NCBI RefSeq assembly: GCF_902506425.1
Contig: NZ_LR732469.1
Location: forward strand, 915,705 to 979,704
Source of the DNA: Novosphingobium sp. 9U
GTDB lineage: Bacteria > Pseudomonadota > Alphaproteobacteria > Sphingomonadales > Sphingomonadaceae
Reading direction: 5' to 3'
DNA: 64,000 bases
Of the stretch, positions 9,102-18,133 are shown one piece after another. Made by a program: the position numbers and the translations under genes. Within the stretch, counting starts at the first letter, position 1; each line of letters starts with the position of its first letter. A model generated the notes under the pieces. The model searched no databases. It was not told the DNA's origin and saw nothing but the letters and a program-made list of their open reading frames with translations.

Positions 9102-10529
9102 CTACTTGAACGACCTTGCGACATACTCCGCCCGCCGCCGCGTCATCTCCTGGTGTCGTTCCTTCGCGGTCACGACGCCGAGTTGGTCCTGCAGCGTCTT
9201 CGTGGTCTCGGCATTCAGCTTGACCACCCGAACGCTCCGGACCAGCTTCTCCGATGGCACTGAGGTCGGAACGCCGGTCCAGCGAAACACGACCGTGCCT
9301 TGGTGCAGCCCGGTCGTATCCAGCCAATTCGGGACGTGCGGATCGGTGCCGGACAGGACATACGTGACGACGCCCGAGGCATCGGCCTTGCTCTGGCTGA
9401 TGTTGAGGCTGCTGTGATGCAGGCTGTGGTCTGGAGACACCATGTAGGGCCCTGTCACCTGCGCCCCGGTGTAGGGCGCGCCGGCCCGGTCTAGTTGGAC
9501 GACAAGGGCCTCATCGTCCGCCAGCTTGAAGTTGGTGATGGTCAGGCGGCCCCACCCGCCATCGCGGACTGCGGGTGTCGGGACGGTGTTGATGGGTGGA
9601 TTACCCATCAGCGTCTTGGTGATGTAGAAGTTGTGCAGCGACCATTCGGCAAGATCGGCGACGAACTGGTCGACGCGCGCCGCGGTGGTCAGCGCCGGCG
9701 GCGTAGGCTCGCTGTCGACGCGGCGGATGGAAAAGTGCGTCGGCCGTTCGCGCCAGTCGTCGAAGATGTTTCTCAGGATCCCGAAGGCCGGACCTGCCGG
9801 GATCTGGATGTGGTTGCTGCGACCGGGTGCACTCTCACCGTCGATCGCGATCTCGAAATTGCCGCATGGATCGACTTTGATCGCCGTCTCATCCAGCATT
9901 CCGAGCTGAACTCCGCTGTCCACGCGCTTGCCTGCTGCCGGGATGCCGAGGGAGTGACGGACCGATCCCGCACGGACATCGAGGCTGTAGTGCCGGACGC
10001 TATCCGGCGCCACGTGGCCGGTGAGGATGTACTTGTAGCGCCCGTCGAGACCCGTGAAGCGGTAGACGTTGTCGGGACTATCGCCGGCGGTGCCCGCTCC
10101 CGGAAAACTGATGCCGTGCCACGTGTGAAGAGCGGGTTCTATGTCCCGGATCACGGCGGGCCGCGCCGCGTCCGGCCCTGCCTCGCGCAGAGCGAGCGAC
10201 GTAGCCCACTGGTTCACGGCATAGCTCAACCATTTGTCGTCGACGCCATTGGCGAGAGACTCCTGATTGAGCCGCTCCTTGAACCGGGCCTTGGCTGCAA
10301 TGGCTTTCGGATCGGCCAGGATCCGCAACGCCTCGCGCTCTGCGCCGAGCTGCTCCGGCGTCGCAAGGGTGGCGGTGGGCTGACGCGTCGGGCACGCGCT
10401 CGATGCCGCCTCCGTCGCTTGCACCGCGGCCTGCGCGTGGCTGCCGGTCCAGATCGCCGCGGAACACAGCACCGCAACCAGCGCCGCGTGGCGGGGAGGA
10501 AGGCTGGACGACCGTCGCGTAACCGGCAT
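9102..10529 (-). CDS. secreted DUF1214-domain protein
   Basis: 475 aa when started at the ATG at 10529, which follows AGAGGAAC. An upstream in-frame start at 10565 would bury the signal peptide. An N-terminal signal (VAVLCSAAIWTGSHAQA) predicts export to the periplasm. The C-terminal half shows the DUF1214 pattern: GGWGRLTITNFKLADDEALVV, SLHHSSLNISQS, and VLSGTDPHVPNWLDTTG followed by a VVFRWTG strand. A cytosolic paralogue sits at 23585-24790. No biochemical role is established for this family as far as I know. It recurs in sphingomonad and mycobacterial lipid or terpenoid clusters, so a substrate-processing or binding role is only a guess. Confidence 0.8.
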   Translation of the reverse strand: MPVTRRSSSLPPRHAALVAVLCSAAIWTGSHAQAAVQATEAASSACPTRQPTATLATPEQLGAEREALRILADPKAIAAKARFKERLNQESLANGVDDKWLSYAVNQWATSLALREAGPDAARPAVIRDIEPALHTWHGISFPGAGTAGDSPDNVYRFTGLDGRYKYILTGHVAPDSVRHYSLDVRAGSVRHSLGIPAAGKRVDSGVQLGMLDETAIKVDPCGNFEIAIDGESAPGRSNHIQIPAGPAFGILRNIFDDWRERPTHFSIRRVDSEPTPPALTTAARVDQFVADLAEWSLHNFYITKTLMGNPPINTVPTPAVRDGGWGRLTITNFKLADDEALVVQLDRAGAPYTGAQVTGPYMVSPDHSLHHSSLNISQSKADASGVVTYVLSGTDPHVPNWLDTTGLHQGTVVFRWTGVPTSVPSEKLVRSVRVVKLNAETTKTLQDQLGVVTAKERHQEMTRRRAEYVARSFK

Positions 10530-10651
10530 TTGAAGTTCCTCTGCTCTTGCCCTGATCGAAGTCACGTCGACCGGGCTCTGCCTGCCTTGTGTCCGCCACC
10601 TGACAGCTACGCCAGTCTTCGGCGGTCCGGTATGCTCACCCGCCTAGGCAT

Positions 10652-10663
10652 TAGGCTTGTAAT
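10652..10663 (+). promoter_or_regulatory. recurring motif copy 3 (taggcttgtaat)
   Basis: Keeps TTGTAATA but has a degenerate left half. It lies in the divergent gap between the DUF1214 gene and the Old Yellow Enzyme gene, 206 bases before the latter. Confidence 0.4.
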
Positions 10664-10759
10664 AGTCACGCTCCTCGCGTCTCATCTTACCGCCGCAACA
10701 TCTCAAATTTAGACTCACTGCCATTGGATCTAGCGAGCGGGGAAGGCGCTGGTTTCAAG

Positions 10760-10771
10760 TTCATGTGTAAT
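10760..10771 (+). promoter_or_regulatory. recurring motif copy 4 (ttcatgtgtaat)
   Basis: Second copy in the same divergent gap, 98 bases before the start at 10869. It matches TNCANNTGTAAT. Confidence 0.5.
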
Positions 10772-10868
10772 GCAGTGAGGGACGCGTGCAGACGCTTTGA
10801 TTGCGGCACATCGTCATGATAGCCCGATCGCAACGACAGAACAGGGGATCGAGGAGAGGTGGTGAGCG

Positions 10869-11996
10869 ATGACCAGTCTTTTTGAGCCGGTGACGATGAT
10901 CCGCGGCCCCCAGATGAAGAACCGCTTTGTCCTGGCGCCCATGACCAATCAGCAGAGCCACGCGGATGGCACCGTAAGCGAGGACGAGTCCCGCTGGCTG
11001 GCCAAGCGCGCCGAAGGGCAGTTTGGCCTGGTGATGACGGCCGCGGCGCACGTCCAGCCTTCAGGGCAAGGTTTCCCGGGCCAGATCGCCGCATATGATG
11101 ATTGTCATGTCGACGGCTTGCGCACGCTCGCCTCGACCCTGCGCGAACGGGGTGCGGTGTCGTCGCTGCAACTCTATCACGGCGGCCTGCGGTCTCCGCC
11201 CGCTCTGGTCGGCAAGCCGCTCGGACCGTCCAGTTCGGAAGGCGGGTCGGTTTACGGCACTGGGGGCGCCCCGCTCGAGTCGGACGGCTTTCGCGGACTG
11301 ACCCTCGACGAGATCGCGGGACTGCGCGCAGCCTTCGTCCAAGCGGCGCTACGCGCCGAACGCGCGGGGTTCGACGGGGTCGAGATCCATGGCGCGCACG
11401 GCTACTTGCTTTGTGCGTTCCTCTCGCCCGAACTCAACCAGCGCGACGATGAGTACGGCGGCAGTTTGGCGAACCGCTCGCGCCTCATGTTCGAGGTCGT
11501 GGATGACATCCGGCGCGCTTGCGGCCCGCAGTTTCAGCTTGGGCTGCGGCTGTCGACAGAGCGCTACGGCATGCGACTTGGCGAAGTGAAGGACGTCGCC
11601 GCCGAGTTTCTGCGAGAAGCGAAAATCGACTACCTCGACTTGTCGTTGTGGGACGTGAACAAGCGGCCGGCCGAGCCCGGGTATGGCGATGACTCGTTGC
11701 TGAGCCATTTCGTTTCGTTGTCGCGAGGTGACGTGCGGCTAGGCGCCGCCGGCAAGATCATGGGCGGCGCGGGAGCGGCGGCCCTGCTCGACGCAGGATG
11801 CGACTTCGCGGTGATCGGCAAGGCCGGCATCGTGCGGCACGACTTCCCCATGCGCGTGCAGCGCGATCCGCTCTACAAAGCGCCGGCGCTTCCGGTGAGC
11901 GTGGCCGAGCTTGAGAGAGAGGCGGTAAGCACCGCCTTTCTGGAATTCATGAGGGGGAACCTCGCAGGGTTCCTGCGTGAAGAGGAGAGTGCCTAG
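10869..11996 (+). CDS. Old Yellow Enzyme family NAD(P)H:flavin oxidoreductase
   Basis: FMN-dependent TIM-barrel reductase of 375 aa, likely reducing an activated C=C bond. Motifs visible: RFVLAPMTNQQSHADG near residue 20, the active-site HGAHGYLLCAFLSPELNQR near residue 175 with DDEYGGSLANRSR following, and the phosphate-binding GCDFAVIGKAGI near residue 318. The C-terminal Fe-S and FAD/NAD domains of 2,4-dienoyl-CoA reductase are absent, so it is the short OYE form. It is followed 42 bases later by an SDR in the same direction. Confidence 0.9.
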   Translation: MTSLFEPVTMIRGPQMKNRFVLAPMTNQQSHADGTVSEDESRWLAKRAEGQFGLVMTAAAHVQPSGQGFPGQIAAYDDCHVDGLRTLASTLRERGAVSSLQLYHGGLRSPPALVGKPLGPSSSEGGSVYGTGGAPLESDGFRGLTLDEIAGLRAAFVQAALRAERAGFDGVEIHGAHGYLLCAFLSPELNQRDDEYGGSLANRSRLMFEVVDDIRRACGPQFQLGLRLSTERYGMRLGEVKDVAAEFLREAKIDYLDLSLWDVNKRPAEPGYGDDSLLSHFVSLSRGDVRLGAAGKIMGGAGAAALLDAGCDFAVIGKAGIVRHDFPMRVQRDPLYKAPALPVSVAELEREAVSTAFLEFMRGNLAGFLREEESA

Positions 11997-12038
11997 GCAC
12001 TCGCCCGAAGACCGGCATGGCTTGAGAGGATTACTACA

Positions 12039-12818
12039 ATGTTGATCGACTTAAGCGGACGGACTGTCTTGGTAACGGGCGGCGGCTCGGGGATCGGCCG
12101 TGAGGCCTGCATTGCGTACGCAGCATCCGGTGCGGACGTGGTCGTGGTCGACCGCCACCTTGCCGCCGCTGAGGAAACGGCGGCGTTGCTGAGGCCCGAC
12201 ACGGATGCCATTGCCGTGCGCGCTGACGTCACCAGCGAGGGTGACGTGAGCAACATGGTGGCGCAGGCCGTCTCCCATTTCGGCAAGCTCGACTGTGCCT
12301 TCAACAACGCGGGCGTTGGGGTGGCCGAGGCAGGAACCTCCGGCAAGCGTCTGCACGAGTTACCCCGGGCTTCGTGGGACATGCTGATCGGTGTCAACCT
12401 GACGGGGGTGTGGCTATGTATGAAGGCGGAGCTCGAGCATATGGTCGCTCGCGGGCAGGGCGGCGTAATCGTGAACAACGCCTCCATCGCCGGCCTGATC
12501 GGCTTTCCTAAAGCCAGTAACGCCTATGGTGCCGCGAAGCACGGTGTTGTCGGCATGACTCGGCAGTCCGCGTTCGAGTATGCACCGGACAACATCCGGA
12601 TCAACGTGATCTGCCCTGGGCCGATAATGACCGCGTTGACCGCCGCGCACGCGACCCCCGAAGTGGTTGGCAGCGGCGTGCCGCTTGGCCGGCCCGGCTC
12701 GCCCGAAGACATCGCCAGCATGGCCGTGTACTTGAGCTCCGACCAGGCCGCGTTCATCACCGGCATGGCATTCGCCGTTGATGGCGGCGTCACGGCGGGT
12801 CAGCTCGCCTCGGCTTGA
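12039..12818 (+). CDS. SDR family oxidoreductase
   Basis: Classical SDR of 259 aa. TGGGSGIGREA cofactor loop near residue 11, NNAGVGVAEAG near residue 88, catalytic Ser in NASIAGLIGFPK, and Tyr and Lys in NAYGAAKHGV near residue 165. The C-terminus carries GMAFAVDGG. ATG follows GAGAGGATT. It is probably co-transcribed with the upstream OYE gene. The substrate is unknown; 3-oxo/3-hydroxy interconversion on a ring or a beta-oxidation intermediate would fit the context. Confidence 0.9.
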   Translation: MLIDLSGRTVLVTGGGSGIGREACIAYAASGADVVVVDRHLAAAEETAALLRPDTDAIAVRADVTSEGDVSNMVAQAVSHFGKLDCAFNNAGVGVAEAGTSGKRLHELPRASWDMLIGVNLTGVWLCMKAELEHMVARGQGGVIVNNASIAGLIGFPKASNAYGAAKHGVVGMTRQSAFEYAPDNIRINVICPGPIMTALTAAHATPEVVGSGVPLGRPGSPEDIASMAVYLSSDQAAFITGMAFAVDGGVTAGQLASA

Positions 12819-12842
12819 GTTTTCCAGCCGCTGCCAACTCCA

Positions 12843-12854
12843 TGCATTTGTAAT
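12843..12854 (+). promoter_or_regulatory. recurring motif copy 5 (tgcatttgtaat)
   Basis: Perfect match to TRCANNTGYAAT, 151 bases before the FadB-like gene at 13005. Identical to copy 17 at 42337. Confidence 0.6.
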
Positions 12855-13004
12855 CATCGCTCCAGGATCGTGCGTTCGCCTCGTCCACCTGCGTCGCTCG
12901 CGCTACGAGCGCCGGGTAGGGCAGCAACCCTCGCCGCTGGAACTCCGCCCATGCGAGGGGCAAGCGCCGTCTATGATCATCGAGTGGGACATGAGGAACG
13001 CAAC

Positions 13005-15152
13005 ATGAGCGGTTTTACGTACGACAAGGATGCGGACGGCATCGTTACCATTACGATGGACATGGTCGGCCAGTCCGCCAACACCATGAACGTGCACTTC
13101 TGCACGATGATGCGCGAAGTCTTCGAGGCGATCGAACAGGATAGCGATGTGACGGGGGTCATCCTCGCATCGGCGAAGAAGACGTTCTTCGCAGGTGGCG
13201 ACCTCAAGGAAATGCTCGAGAGCGAGCGGACTGCGCAGCAGCTGTTCGACTATCTTACTGAGACCAAGGGCTACCTGACCAGGTTCGAGCGCCTCTCTGT
13301 CCCCGTGGTCGCAGCGATCAACGGCGCGGCGCTGGGCGGTGGGTACGAGATCTGCCTGGCTTGCAACTATCGCGTCGCAGTCGATGCGCCCGGCGTCGTC
13401 GTCGGGCTGCCCGAAGTCACGCTGGGCCTGCTTCCCGCCGGCGGTGGCGTTGTTCGATCTGTCGCTCTTCTCGGTCTGGAGAAGGCGCTGCCGCTCCTTC
13501 TGGAGGGCAAGAGCGTCCCTGTTGCCAAGGCGCTGGGTATGGGGCTCGTCGACAAGCTGGTCTCCGACGCGGCGCAACTCCTGCCGGCCGCCAAAGAGTG
13601 GATCAAGGCCAATCCGCAGGCAGCGGTGCAGCCGTGGCATAGCAAGACCTTCAAGTATCCTGGAGGCGATGCGACCTCGCAGGGCGTGCGCACAACCGTC
13701 GCGATGGCGACCCCTAGCTTGCTAGCCAAGACGCGGGGGCTGATGCCAGCGCCCGAGAAGATCCTCGATGTCGCCGTGAACTCCATGCGCATGGGCTTCG
13801 ACAGCGCTTTGCGCCAGGAGAGCCGCGCATTCGTTTCGCTTCTGCGTAGTCCAGAGGCCAGGGCCCAGATCACGACCTTTTTCCTGCAGATGAACGGTCT
13901 TTCCAAAGGCGCCAACCGCCCTTCGAGTGAAGGGCGCAAGATCCGCTCATCCGCCGTGCTCGGCGCCGGCATGATGGGGCAGGGCATCGCCTGGTCGCAC
14001 GCGTTGCGTGGCCTGCCGGTCAAGCTGAAAGACATCACGACCGAGGCAGCGGAGAAGGGCAAGGCTTACTCCGCCACCGTCGCCGACAAGCAGATCAAGC
14101 AAAAGCGGCTCACTCCTGAGAAGAAGCAGGAAATCTTGGACCGCATTACCCCGACCGCCGACTACGCCGACCTTCAGGGCGTCGATCTGATCGTGGAAGC
14201 AGTATTCGAGGAGATCGGCCTGAAGGAGAAGGTCCTCAAGGAGAGCTTCGCGTGCCTGAGCAGCGACGGCGTATACGGCACTAACACGTCAACCATTCCC
14301 GTCACGCTGCTGGCGCAATATGTTCCCGATCCGTCACGGTTTATCGGCATCCACTTCTTTTCGCCGGTCGACAAGATGCAGCTTGTCGAGATCATCCGCG
14401 GCGAGGAGACCTCGGATGAGACCACTGCAATCGCCTACGATTATTGCAAGCAGATCGGCAAGATTCCGATTGTTGTGAAGGATGGTCGCGGTTTCTTCAC
14501 GTCACGAGTCTTCGGCACTTATATCGACGAGGGCGCAGCGTTGGTGCGTGACGGCGTGGCGCCGGTCACGATCGAGCGCGAAGCGATGAGGGCAGGCATG
14601 CCGGTCGGCCCCTTAGCGGTCGCCGATGAAACCTCGCTGAGCCTCCCCAAGAAGATCCTCGATACGCACGAGGCGATCGACGAGATGCTTCAAGTCAAGA
14701 ACGGGTATCCGGCAGACATGACGGCGACCCGCGAGGTCACGTTCAAGCTTGTCGAGCAGGGCCGCGGCGGGCGCCAGTACGGCGGCGGCTTTTACCGCTA
14801 CAACGCCGATGGCACCAAGAACCTCTGGGAAGGCTTGGCTGATTTCGCCACCGGGAACCTCGAAGTATCTCCGCAGGACGTTCGCGATCGTCTGCTGTTC
14901 CGCCAGGTGATCGAAACGCTGCGCTGTTATCGCGAAGGTGTCCTTCGCAGCGAAGCCGAAGCGAATATCGGCTCGATCTTCGGTTTCGGTTTTCCGGCGC
15001 ACACCGGGGGTTCGATCCAGTTCGTCGATTGGTACGGCACTGAGAAGTTCGCGGCACGGGCTGCCGAGCTGGCAGACAAGTTTGGTAATCGCTTCGCCTT
15101 GGAAGACGGGCTCCTGGACGGGCTGGCCAAGCATACGAAGGTCGAGGCCTGA
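13005..15152 (+). CDS. fadJ: bifunctional enoyl-CoA hydratase/3-hydroxyacyl-CoA dehydrogenase
   Basis: 715 aa, the normal length of FadB/FadJ alpha subunits. The N-terminal crotonase domain (1-190) has FAGGDLKEM, AALGGGYEICLACNYR and GLPEVTLGLLPAGGG, with both catalytic Glu present. A linker follows, then the NAD-binding dehydrogenase (from about 310): SSAVLGAGMMGQGIAW, EAVFEEIGLKEKV, NTSTIPVT, and GIHFFSPVDKMQLVEII with the catalytic His. I chose ATG 13005, seven bases after GAGGAA, because the longer frame from 12870 adds sequence unlike the family. It probably partners with the thiolase at 18860. The symbol follows the family type only. Confidence 0.93.
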   Translation: MSGFTYDKDADGIVTITMDMVGQSANTMNVHFCTMMREVFEAIEQDSDVTGVILASAKKTFFAGGDLKEMLESERTAQQLFDYLTETKGYLTRFERLSVPVVAAINGAALGGGYEICLACNYRVAVDAPGVVVGLPEVTLGLLPAGGGVVRSVALLGLEKALPLLLEGKSVPVAKALGMGLVDKLVSDAAQLLPAAKEWIKANPQAAVQPWHSKTFKYPGGDATSQGVRTTVAMATPSLLAKTRGLMPAPEKILDVAVNSMRMGFDSALRQESRAFVSLLRSPEARAQITTFFLQMNGLSKGANRPSSEGRKIRSSAVLGAGMMGQGIAWSHALRGLPVKLKDITTEAAEKGKAYSATVADKQIKQKRLTPEKKQEILDRITPTADYADLQGVDLIVEAVFEEIGLKEKVLKESFACLSSDGVYGTNTSTIPVTLLAQYVPDPSRFIGIHFFSPVDKMQLVEIIRGEETSDETTAIAYDYCKQIGKIPIVVKDGRGFFTSRVFGTYIDEGAALVRDGVAPVTIEREAMRAGMPVGPLAVADETSLSLPKKILDTHEAIDEMLQVKNGYPADMTATREVTFKLVEQGRGGRQYGGGFYRYNADGTKNLWEGLADFATGNLEVSPQDVRDRLLFRQVIETLRCYREGVLRSEAEANIGSIFGFGFPAHTGGSIQFVDWYGTEKFAARAAELADKFGNRFALEDGLLDGLAKHTKVEA

Positions 15153-15189
15153 AAGGGGCCAAACGGCCCTGATGGACATATGACCAGAA

Positions 15190-15201
15190 TATACATGTAA
15201 T
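15190..15201 (+). promoter_or_regulatory. recurring motif copy 6 (tatacatgtaat)
   Basis: 111 bases before the amidohydrolase start at 15312. One mismatch in the left half-site. Confidence 0.55.
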
Positions 15202-15311
15202 CTTGTTCATTGCTGCGAAGTCAGGCGCCTGAGCGATGTCGTTTGGAGCAATGCGCATTATCTCAGAAACAACGTGTGCCTTCGTGGCACGTCGAGAACG
15301 TGGAGATGGAA

Positions 15312-17078
15312 ATGCAGGACTATGATCTCATCATCCGCAATGGGACGATCATCGACGGGACCAAACAGCCGCGCCGCAAGGCGGACCTGGCAGTCTTAAA
15401 AGGGAAGATCGTCAAGATCGGTTCTCTCGGCGATGCCACCGCGAAGCGCGAAATCGATGCGACCGGGCGCATCGTATCACCGGGTGTCATAGATCCGCAC
15501 ACGCACTATGATGCGCCGCTCCACTGGGATCCTTACGTCACGAGTTCGTCGTGGCATGGCACCACCACCATCGTAATGGGCAATTGCGGGTTCGGCTACG
15601 CGCCGTGCCGCCCCGCCGACCGCGATCGGTACATGTGGATGATGGTCAACACCGAGCAAATTCCTTATGAGTCGCAGCGCACTGCGCTAAACTGGAGCTG
15701 GGAAACCTTCCCTGAGTGGATGGAGAACCTGCGCAACATCCCCAAGGGTGTGAATGTGGGGATGTTCCTGCCGCTCAATCCTTTGCTCGTGTACGTCAAG
15801 AGCGACGAGGTGAAATCCCGTCCGACCACCGACGCGGAACGTCAGCGCATGGGCGAGCTGCTCAACGAGGCGATGGACGCCGGCGCGCTCGGCTTCAGCC
15901 TCTCGCTGCTCGGAAACGGCAACGGGCACGTCGATTACGACGGCACGCCGGTGCCGACCGATGTGATGGATACCGAGGATGCCTACTATCTGGCTGGCGT
16001 CATGCGCGAGCGCGGCGAGGGTGTCATTCAGTCACTCGTCGAGATCCGCATGGAATCGCGTCGCGAGATCTCCGAAAATCTTGCGCGTATTTCGGGGCGG
16101 CCGGTGATCCACAACGTCATCACCGTGGTCGACGGCACGGCCAATCCGACGCCGGAGGAGCTGAAGATCACCAACCGCTGGCGCGAGCAGCTCGAATGGG
16201 TCGATCGCGCTGAGGCGGAAGGTCTGGAGATCTATCTGCAGTCGATCGCGTTGCGAGGCTGGGCCGAGTTCAAGATCGAAGACAGCACGCTCTTCAACGC
16301 CATCCCGGTTCTCGAAGAATTTGCGCATTGTCGGACGAACGAGGCGCGCATGGCAATTGCCGAAGACCCCGAATGGCGCGCTCGCGCCCGGGAAGCTTAT
16401 CGTGACGAACAGTTCGTGTCGATTGGCGGAGGCTTCGAGAAGTATGTTCTCGCCAACGCCTATGGCCATCCCGTGTATCAGAAGTACGTGGGGCAGACCA
16501 TCGGTCAGATCGTCGAAGCCGAAGGCCGACACAAGGTCGACGTTTTCTTCGACATCCTTGTGCAGACAAAGATGCAGGTCGATTTCAAGCTGACTGAAGC
16601 ACAGTCGAAGGACGGTGAGAAAGTCGAGCAAGTCCTGCGCCACCCGCGCGTCATCCCTGGCGCCTCCGATGGCGGTGCGCACGTCAAGCAGTTCGTCGGT
16701 GGCCATTATCCGAGCGACCTGATCGGGTGGATGGTCAAGGAAGACGGACGCATCCCACTCGAGGACATGCACCACATGCTCAGCGCGCGACCGGCGCGGC
16801 TGCTCGGACTGCAGGACCGTGGCCTCCTGATCGAAGGGTATGCGGCGGACATTGTCGTCTACGATCTCGAGGAGCTGGGCTTCGACACGACCTACGTGAT
16901 CGCGCATGACCTTCCGGGCGGTGATTGGCGCCGGACTGTCCCAGCGCGTGGCGTCGATTACGTGCTCGTCAACGGAACCGTGATCATGGATCACGGCCAG
17001 CCTTCAGGCGACTACCCTGGCCAGGTTGTCGAGCTTCAGTCGCTCTCCGCTGTGCCGGTTCCCGAACTCGCCGAGTGA
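15312..17078 (+). CDS. amidohydrolase, N-acyl-D-amino-acid deacylase type
   Basis: Metal-dependent hydrolase of 588 aa from ATG 15312, seven bases after GGAG. A start two codons earlier (15306) is possible. DLIIRNGTIIDG opens the composite beta-sandwich. The metal-site motif GVIDPHTHYDAPLHWDP lies near residue 60, followed by TTIVMGNCGFGYAP. The late metal Asp is in GASDGGAHVKQF near residue 455, and the C-terminus has LLIEGYAADIVVYDLEELGFD. Such proteins are repeatedly found in CoA-dependent catabolic clusters of sphingomonads and actinobacteria, where amide hydrolysis of a D-amino acid is doubtful. It may hydrolyse a lactone, lactam or cyclic diketone, but this is inference. Confidence 0.85.
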   Translation: MQDYDLIIRNGTIIDGTKQPRRKADLAVLKGKIVKIGSLGDATAKREIDATGRIVSPGVIDPHTHYDAPLHWDPYVTSSSWHGTTTIVMGNCGFGYAPCRPADRDRYMWMMVNTEQIPYESQRTALNWSWETFPEWMENLRNIPKGVNVGMFLPLNPLLVYVKSDEVKSRPTTDAERQRMGELLNEAMDAGALGFSLSLLGNGNGHVDYDGTPVPTDVMDTEDAYYLAGVMRERGEGVIQSLVEIRMESRREISENLARISGRPVIHNVITVVDGTANPTPEELKITNRWREQLEWVDRAEAEGLEIYLQSIALRGWAEFKIEDSTLFNAIPVLEEFAHCRTNEARMAIAEDPEWRARAREAYRDEQFVSIGGGFEKYVLANAYGHPVYQKYVGQTIGQIVEAEGRHKVDVFFDILVQTKMQVDFKLTEAQSKDGEKVEQVLRHPRVIPGASDGGAHVKQFVGGHYPSDLIGWMVKEDGRIPLEDMHHMLSARPARLLGLQDRGLLIEGYAADIVVYDLEELGFDTTYVIAHDLPGGDWRRTVPARGVDYVLVNGTVIMDHGQPSGDYPGQVVELQSLSAVPVPELAE

Positions 17079-17083
17079 GCAAA

Positions 17084-17116
17084 AAGGGGCATGCGGCAAA
17101 ATGCCGCATGCCCCTT
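17084..17116 (+). terminator. hairpin after amidohydrolase gene
   Basis: Perfect 14-bp stem (aaggggcatgcggc paired with gccgcatgcccctt) around a 5-base loop, beginning five bases after the stop. The downstream side is only moderately T-rich (gctttag), so its strength as an intrinsic terminator is uncertain. Confidence 0.65.
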
Positions 17117-17481
17117 GCTTTAGATATTCGCGTAAGGGTCGGTTGACGCGTAGCTCAAGGCGATGATGGCAGTGCGCCGCGTACCTCGGTCCTCTGGTAA
17201 TCGGCATTGACAGTGGCTTAGAATGGCGTCGTTGGAGCAGATCTTGGTCACGAGCTGGCGCAGATCGGCATCGTCGCGATGTCAGTTATGGCCCACTGTA
17301 GCGCCACATGGCGGCGCTCGGCTCGGCTTCAAAGTCAGCGCCTGGCCGATAGACTAGCCCGTGGAGGGTTGGTTGACCACGTAGAAGCCGTCACAACGGC
17401 CGTGAGCACCAGTACAACACGTTGATCCCACTGCGAGTTCGATGACAACTCAACTGACGAAATTCTACACACACAGTCCTA

Positions 17482-17493
17482 TCCACCTGTAAT
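17482..17493 (+). promoter_or_regulatory. recurring motif copy 7 (tccacctgtaat)
   Basis: 143 bases before the first MaoC gene at 17636, in an otherwise empty gap of about 550 bases (17079-17635) that also holds the terminator hairpin. A TATAACT sequence follows about 45 bases downstream. Confidence 0.55.
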
Positions 17494-17635
17494 ATTCGGC
17501 TACCCGCATTTTGGGACCGCCGGAAGCTCGATATAACTTTCCTGGGGGTGTGTGGCTCAGCCATTTTGCCGGCTGGGGTTGCAGCTGACTCCCTAAGTAG
17601 ACGGACCGGCGGCAAAGCCGCCTTTAGGAGATGGT

Positions 17636-18133
17636 ATGCCAGACGATGTGCGCAGCCGGGCGGTGCTTTGGCCCAAGGGCCGGTTGTTCGAGGATTTCGA
17701 GGTTGGACAGCATTTCGACCATCACTGGGGTCGTACGATTACTGAGGCCGATGCGCTTCTGTTCGCAAGTCTGACTATGGCCTATAACCCGATCTACTTC
17801 AACCGCGCCTTTGCCTTGGCCGAAGGTCATAGTGATATCGTCGTGTGTCCTCAGCTGGTGTTCAACATTGCCCTTGGACTGAGCGTTGAAGATTGCAGCG
17901 AGATCGGCGGTCCGTTCCTCGGCGTATTCGAGCTCGAATATCATCGGGCAGTGTATCCAGGTACCACGGTCATAGCGTCCAGTGAGACCGTCGACGTGAG
18001 GACCTCCGAAAGCAATCCAGCGAACGGGATCGTGACTTGGCGAACGAAGGGCGCGACGCCAGAGGGCGAAGCGCTCGTCTCTTTCCGTCGCTCCAATCTG
18101 GTGCGGCTCCGCAACGCTCCGGGAGGGCAGTGA
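17636..18133 (+). CDS. MaoC-like hot-dog protein, His-less subunit
   Basis: 165-aa single hot-dog protein of the MaoC/(R)-hydratase family. The region corresponding to the active-site helix reads SLTMAYNPIYFN. The His that mesaconyl-CoA-hydratase-like relatives carry two residues after Pro is Tyr here, and the preceding Asn is Ala. This suggests a structural or substrate-binding subunit. The stop overlaps the start of a second MaoC gene by one base (TGATG). Tight pairing of a degenerate and an intact MaoC protein recalls the ChsH1-ChsH2 heteromer of steroid side-chain degradation. Heteromer formation is inferred. The start follows TAGGAG. Confidence 0.82.
   Translation: MPDDVRSRAVLWPKGRLFEDFEVGQHFDHHWGRTITEADALLFASLTMAYNPIYFNRAFALAEGHSDIVVCPQLVFNIALGLSVEDCSEIGGPFLGVFELEYHRAVYPGTTVIASSETVDVRTSESNPANGIVTWRTKGATPEGEALVSFRRSNLVRLRNAPGGQ

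Noticed and set aside
12870..13004. N-terminal extension of the FadB-like protein
   Set aside because: The open frame extends upstream, but the added residues do not resemble the family and the GAGGAA ribosome site fits ATG 13005.
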